Positions 60,104-64,000 of a stretch of DNA of 64,000 bases are shown here, in pieces. A program made the position numbers and the translations under genes. Position 1 is the first letter of the stretch; the number at the start of each line of letters is the position of its first letter. The notes beneath the pieces are model-generated. The model saw only the letters and a list, made by a program, of their open reading frames with translations, searched no databases and was not told where the DNA came from. Origin of the DNA: UBA1479 sp002706405 (GTDB lineage Bacteria > Pseudomonadota > Alphaproteobacteria > Rhodospirillales > Casp-alpha2). The stretch covers positions 1-64,000 of the forward strand of contig CAXATO010000001.1 in NCBI GenBank assembly GCA_963972255.1. Reading direction: 5' to 3'.

Positions 60104-60320
60104 ACTGCCCCCGTTTCTACTGGAAGCGTGATTTGTGGAGACTTTCGAAAACTTTCGGATCACCCTATGCATCATGCCTGACCGCGCGATGTCTCAGGTT
60201 CTAAAGCCATAGCGTGCCGCTTGGATTTTAGTGTGCGTGATTTAATGGAACCTTATGCGATAGGGCCGAAAGCATTTTGAATAACGACCGGTCTACTTTG
60301 TCATCGATTTGAGAAAAGCC

Positions 60321-60351
60321 TTGACCCGTCTTTGAGGCAGCGCCTTATATG
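60321..60351 (+). promoter_or_regulatory. Promoter with 19-bp spacer before the second RND operon
   Basis: TTGACC (60321-60326), 19-bp spacer CGTCTTTGAGGCAGCGCCT, -10 TATATG (60346-60351). The spacer is 19 bp as for MerR-regulated promoters but carries no CTCC...GGAG dyad, so regulation by CueR is doubtful. Transcription would begin at about 60357, at or near the start codons of the gene at 60349. Confidence 0.45.
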
Positions 60352-60699
60352 CTCTTAATGATGCGAAAAACCTTTAATTTCCCGGCCAAGAAAGCGCTTC
60401 TGGCGTGCGTCCTGTTCAGCTTTGTCGTGCTGACTATGACAGCAGTGATCGCTGCGTCTGCAGACGAAGGCGTTGCCGGTGATTTGATTTCCGTCGCTCA
60501 TTTGGATCATCCGACAACAAAAAACAATCTCGCCAACGAGCATGACGATGTATGTCATTATCTGACCCATCACCTTTCCTGGGTTGAACATAAAATCGAA
60601 TATGTTTCATGGATGGATAGTGAGGAGCTTCTTCTTACTGTCTCAGAAAACCGAACGGGATTGGTTTTCTCCGGATTATATCGTCCCCCCAAAGTCTGA
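60349..60699 (+). CDS. Small exported His-containing protein heading the RND operon
   Basis: A 116-residue protein with a signal or anchor (LLACVLFSFVVLTMTAVIAA) and a polar mature part with VAHLDHPTTK, NEHDDVCHYLTHHLSWVEHK, so a His cluster with one Cys. Start codons ATG 60349, 60358 and 60361 are all possible and none has a clear ribosome site; the promoter position favours 60358 or 60361. Family unknown. It lies 81 bases before the TolC-like gene of the CzcCBA-type operon and fits the pattern of small metal-binding proteins at operon heads. Confidence 0.6.
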   Translation: MLLMMRKTFNFPAKKALLACVLFSFVVLTMTAVIAASADEGVAGDLISVAHLDHPTTKNNLANEHDDVCHYLTHHLSWVEHKIEYVSWMDSEELLLTVSENRTGLVFSGLYRPPKV

Positions 60700-60780
60700 G
60701 TTTCCACGCAATGCACCTAACTGCGCGAGGCCCTGTGGCCACGCGATGTCGTTCATTTGTGCTCATTTGGAAACTCAAAC

Positions 60781-62001
60781 ATGCTCAATATCAATCAAGC
60801 CGCAGCAGCGCTTGCGCTAGCAGCGGTGGCTTTGGCGCCATTGTCGTTGGCTGCTCAGCAGCCTCAGCGCCTAAGCGCTTTCATCGATCAGACGATCAAT
60901 CTCCATCCGGCAATTCGAGCGGCGGAAAAAAACCTGTCCAAAGCCAAAGCGTCAGCGAGTGCGGCGGGTCAATATCCATACAATCCAGAACTTGAGGCCG
61001 GTTACGAAGAGACAGCAGAAAAATCCAGAGAGTTCGGCCTATCACAGACAATCGATGTCTGGGGCCGGCGCGGAGCCGCTGAATCACAGGCAACCGCGGA
61101 AATCGAAATCGCTCGCGCGGAATACAATCTTGTACGAACGGATCTGCTAGAAGCCCTGCTCCGAGCATTGGGCGCCAATCGGGAGCAGATCGCTCTCCGG
61201 CAGTTGGCGGAAAAACGCCTTAACTTAAGTGATCGCTTCCTTACTTTGACTCGCAAGTTTGCTGCTGCCGGTGACATTGGCAGTGCAGAGGTGCTGACGG
61301 CCGAAGTCGGACGTTCTAGCGCCGAACTTCAGGTTGGCGCTGCGAAAGCCGCAGTCGCGGATGCTCAGTCTGCACTCATTGCCCTGGCGGGTGAGCAAAG
61401 AAAGGTATGGCCGGAGCCAATCGAAATCATCGGACGGGCCTTTGACGCCCTTACCGCTGATATCGAAAAAACACCCGAAATGATCATGACCCGCGCGACA
61501 CTGAACGCGAGCAAGGCGAGTATCCAGGTCGCTGAAAAGCTATGGATGCCGGATCCGACAATCGGCGTGCGAGTTGGAAAGGATGGGGACTCCGATCTCT
61601 TTGGGGTTTCACTTTCCGTACCCCTTCCTGTCTGGAACCGTGGGTCGGCTGAAAAGCTCGCCGCATCCGAAGACGCGGCAAGCAAAGAGTTCTTGGTGGT
61701 GGAAACGCGTAGGCGGTTATACGCACGTCTCGCCACAGCGGAAGTGAATTTTCGGTCCGCCAGCGAGGCAGTGACGCATTGGCGGTCAATCGCGCGGCCG
61801 ACGATCGCCCGTCAGGAAGCGCTTCTAGAACGGCTGTCCGAGGCACGTGAAATCGGTGCTCTGGAATACCTGCAGCAACTCGATCGCCTCTTGGAAACCG
61901 AGGCCTTGGGTATCGAACTGGAACAATCTCTATGGAGCGCATGGATCGATCGCCTGCGTGCCGGCGCCAATCTTCTGACCTGGGTGGAGGAATTGAAATG
62001 A
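60781..62001 (+). CDS. CzcC-like TolC-family outer-membrane channel
   Basis: A 406-residue outer-membrane efflux protein with signal peptide (ALALAAVALAPLSLAAQQ) and TolC-type helical parts (AAEKNLSKAKASASAAGQYP, ALLRALGANREQIALRQLAE, RRRLYARLATAEVNFRSASE). The first segment NPELEAGYEETAEKSREF is the usual NPxL region of CzcC-like proteins. The ribosome site is weak (GGAA). It overlaps the adaptor gene by ATGA. It would be the outer channel of the second metal pump. Confidence 0.9.
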   Translation: MLNINQAAAALALAAVALAPLSLAAQQPQRLSAFIDQTINLHPAIRAAEKNLSKAKASASAAGQYPYNPELEAGYEETAEKSREFGLSQTIDVWGRRGAAESQATAEIEIARAEYNLVRTDLLEALLRALGANREQIALRQLAEKRLNLSDRFLTLTRKFAAAGDIGSAEVLTAEVGRSSAELQVGAAKAAVADAQSALIALAGEQRKVWPEPIEIIGRAFDALTADIEKTPEMIMTRATLNASKASIQVAEKLWMPDPTIGVRVGKDGDSDLFGVSLSVPLPVWNRGSAEKLAASEDAASKEFLVVETRRRLYARLATAEVNFRSASEAVTHWRSIARPTIARQEALLERLSEAREIGALEYLQQLDRLLETEALGIELEQSLWSAWIDRLRAGANLLTWVEELK

Positions 62002-63275
62002 AGAGCAAGAATTTAATGATTTCAGCCTGTGTTGCGGGGCTAATTTTTGTCACTCCCGTGATTGCCTTCGGCGCCGACTCTCACGGGCACGGTCCTGAAG
62101 AGATTAAAGGTCACGAAGAAAAATCTGATCATTCTGAGGCGTCTTCTAGCGCGCGAGATACGGAAAAAAAGGGCCATTCAGATAAAGAAGCTGATGGAGA
62201 TCATGCGGAAGGCGAAAAGCCGCATGGCAGTGAAGGGCATGAAGAAAAAAAGGCGGAAGGCATTTCGCTTTCAGAAGCCCAACTCCGAGAAGCCGGTGTG
62301 ATTGTCCGCCCACTGCAGCCTATGCAGGTGCCCTCTCGGCTGAATGTTCCGGGCGAGGTTCTTTTCAACCAGTACAAGACCCGTATTGTTACTCCGCGGA
62401 TCACGGCGATGGCCCTGAAACGCGAGGCCATCATGGGTCAGCAAGTCCGAAAGGGAGATGTCCTTGCGACCTTATTCAGTGTCGAAATGGCCCAGGCTCA
62501 AGGCGAATACATCGTCGCGTCCACTGAATGGAACCGAGTCCGAAATATCGGGGAAAAAATCGTCTCAGAAAAACGGGCGACCGAAGCTCGTGTAAACCAG
62601 CAACAAGCCAAGGCACGTCTGATTGCATATGGCCTGACAAAAGATCAAATCGCGGCCCTGTCCGCCCAGGTCTCTCTGGAAGCGCCGGGCCAATTCGACA
62701 TCCTTGCGGACCAGGACGGTCTTATCGTGGTCGATGACTTTCTGGTTGGGCAGGTCATCGAGCCGGGCACGCCGATCTATAAAATTACGGATCCGGAATC
62801 ACGATGGATCGAAGCCAGGATCAGCCCCTCGGAAGCACGATTGGTCGAACCAGGTGGTCTGGTCAGGGTCGAAACAGAATCGACAGGTGCTCAAGCGTAT
62901 GAGGGGCGAGTCCTCCAGATCGAACAACAAGTCGATGAGAAAACCCGGACCCTGGGCGTGCGGATCGAAGTGATCGACCCTCAGCAACAATTGCGCCCTG
63001 GACAGTTCGTCACGGTTTCGTTGAACGGGGGCGGACACGCGAACGTGTTGGCCTTACCGAAAAAGGCCGTGCTTCGGGGGCCCGATGGAGATTGGACAGT
63101 ATTTCAGCAGGTGTCGGCTGAGAGGTTCGAGCCTGTGGAAATTCGTGTCATTCGAGAAACCTCAGGGTTGGTGGTGTTCGAGGGAATCCCGGTCGGCGCA
63201 AAGGTGGTGACCGACGGTGCTTTCTTCGTGCAGTCGGAGCTCGCGAAAAGCGGGTTCAGCGTTCACAACCACTGA
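61998..63275 (+). CDS. CzcB-like periplasmic adaptor with His-rich N-terminus
   Basis: A 425-residue adaptor. After a signal peptide (ACVAGLIFVTPVIAFGA) comes a Glu/His/Lys-rich segment (SHGHGPEEIKGHEEKSDHSE ... EGEKPHGSEGHEEKKAEG) of about 60 residues that may bind Zn or Ni. The HlyD core follows (VIVRPLQPMQVPSRLNVPG, AIMGQQVRKGDVLATLFSVE, WIEARISPSEARLVEPGGLV). GGAGG lies six or more bases before ATG 61998, which overlaps the upstream stop. With the CzcC-like and RND pump genes it forms an export system for divalent cations. Confidence 0.92.
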   Translation: MKSKNLMISACVAGLIFVTPVIAFGADSHGHGPEEIKGHEEKSDHSEASSSARDTEKKGHSDKEADGDHAEGEKPHGSEGHEEKKAEGISLSEAQLREAGVIVRPLQPMQVPSRLNVPGEVLFNQYKTRIVTPRITAMALKREAIMGQQVRKGDVLATLFSVEMAQAQGEYIVASTEWNRVRNIGEKIVSEKRATEARVNQQQAKARLIAYGLTKDQIAALSAQVSLEAPGQFDILADQDGLIVVDDFLVGQVIEPGTPIYKITDPESRWIEARISPSEARLVEPGGLVRVETESTGAQAYEGRVLQIEQQVDEKTRTLGVRIEVIDPQQQLRPGQFVTVSLNGGGHANVLALPKKAVLRGPDGDWTVFQQVSAERFEPVEIRVIRETSGLVVFEGIPVGAKVVTDGAFFVQSELAKSGFSVHNH

Positions 63276-63293
63276 TCGGCAGGAACTAGCACC

Positions 63294-64000
63294 ATGTTGA
63301 ATAAGATCATCGACCTTGGGATCCAGGGACGACTTCTCGTCGTCCTTGTCCTGTTTGGAATCATGGCTGGCGCAGCGATTCTGCTGCCCCGTCTTAACCT
63401 TGACGCTTTTCCGGATGTTACAAATGTTCAAGTCTCGATCAATACGGAAGCACGCGGCCTTGCCGCCGAGGAAGTTGAACAACTGATCACTTACCCGATC
63501 GAGGCAGTGATGTACTCGATGCCGGATGTATCGGAAGTCCGCTCAATATCGAAATCCGGCCTATCGGTTGTCACCGTCGTATTCGCCGAAGGGACAGACA
63601 TCTACTTTGCACGCCAACTCACGTTTGAGCGTTTACAGGCGGCAAAAGAACAAATCCCGGAGGGTATCGGTTCTCCTGAAATGGGGCCGAACACGAGTGG
63701 TTTGGGGCAGGTGTTCCAATATGTCCTGCGTTCCGAGGCTACGGATGCCTTCGACGTCACGGCATTGCGTAGTCTGAATGATTGGGTCGTGAAGCTGTTG
63801 CTCATGCCCGTGGATGGCATTACCGAAGTTTTGTCCTTTGGGGGGGAAGTTCGCCAGTATCAAGTGTTGGTCAATCCGGAACGGTTGCTTTCCTACGGCC
63901 TGCATGTCCGCGAAATCCAAGAAGCGATTGAAAACAACAATCGCAATGCGGGCGGGTGGTTCATGGACCGAGGTCAGGAACAACTCGTCATCCGGGGCGT
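63294..64000 (+). CDS. CzcA/HelA-like RND heavy-metal pump, 3' end cut by window
   Basis: The first 235 residues of an RND transporter, running past the window end. It starts MLNKIIDLGIQGRLLVVLVL, has LPRLNLDAFPDVTNVQVSIN, EVEQLITYPIEAVMYSMPDV and VFAEGTDIYFARQLTFERLQ, as in the CzcA/CnrA/HelA group that moves Zn, Co, Cd or Ni. This differs from CusA at 1584. Metal specificity residues lie beyond the end. ATG 63294 has AGGA nine bases upstream and lies 18 bases after the adaptor. Confidence 0.93.
   Translation, partial: MLNKIIDLGIQGRLLVVLVLFGIMAGAAILLPRLNLDAFPDVTNVQVSINTEARGLAAEEVEQLITYPIEAVMYSMPDVSEVRSISKSGLSVVTVVFAEGTDIYFARQLTFERLQAAKEQIPEGIGSPEMGPNTSGLGQVFQYVLRSEATDAFDVTALRSLNDWVVKLLLMPVDGITEVLSFGGEVRQYQVLVNPERLLSYGLHVREIQEAIENNNRNAGGWFMDRGQEQLVIRG

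Overview
The window looks like part of an alphaproteobacterial genome (inferred from the initiator-tRNA type, moderately GC-rich coding sequence, Tat-exported copper oxidases and overall gene content; no species is claimed). It opens with the 3' end of an initiator tRNA gene and its terminator. Then comes about 1 kb of decayed DNA holding a broken PRiA4_ORF3-like gene. The remaining ~62 kb is almost entirely metal-handling and stress genes, so the whole reads as a heavy-metal (copper/silver, mercury-type, other divalent cation) island next to a tRNA gene. No integrase, insertion sequence, rRNA or CRISPR array was seen.

Layout. 1-8.4 kb: minus-strand Cus-type Cu(I)/Ag(I) efflux operon (secreted small protein, CusC-like, CusB-CusF fusion, CusA, CusF-like). 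8.6-10.1 kb: MerR with the mercury-type cysteine triad, a thioredoxin/MerC-like fusion and a small thiol protein, read from a MerR-type promoter. 10.2-16.5 kb: plus-strand copper oxidase and redox-maturation operon (multicopper oxidase, two cytochromes c, DUF411, DsbE and TlpA thioredoxins, SCO, and a PCuAC chaperone broken by a stop codon). 16.6-23.8 kb: methyltransferase, Met-rich repeat protein, TRAP permeases with an unusual C-terminal extension, LspA, a CDF-type transporter and a second MerR regulator. 24-27.5 kb: ion channel, orphan protein, EamA exporter, lycopene-cyclase-domain protein, DUF6629. 27.6-38.9 kb: a metabolic block (YHS protein, DUF5676, beta-CASP nuclease-like protein, AMP/thymidine phosphorylase, PRPP synthetase, DUF3141, acetate kinase, phosphotransacetylase, PHA synthase, FabI). 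39-45.7 kb: beta-propeller, membrane methyltransferase, lone Rieske protein, PepSY, cytochrome c, NhaA, lipoprotein, amino-acid permease. 45.8-55.2 kb: copper P-type ATPase, CueR, cytochrome c, SHOCT protein, cupredoxin, CopA and CopB, third multicopper oxidase. 55.2-60 kb: VTT membrane protein, two-component system, porin, His-rich repeat protein. 60.3-64 kb: second RND efflux operon (CzcCBA-type), cut by the window end.

The most striking feature is regulatory. The island encodes a CueR with Ser77, Cys112 and Cys120, the Cu(I)-sensor signature. Seven promoters between 24.9 and 49.2 kb share the layout TTGACC-N19-(-10), and five of them carry a closely matching CTCC...GGAG dyad that resembles the Escherichia coli CueR/copA promoter. 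They stand in front of the copper ATPase and copper oxidase operons, but also in front of the ion channel, the nucleotide/acetate/PHA/FabI block, and the Rieske/cytochrome/NhaA block. The sequence therefore suggests one metal-responsive regulon joining copper detoxification to fermentative energy, polymer, membrane-lipid and ion-homeostasis functions.
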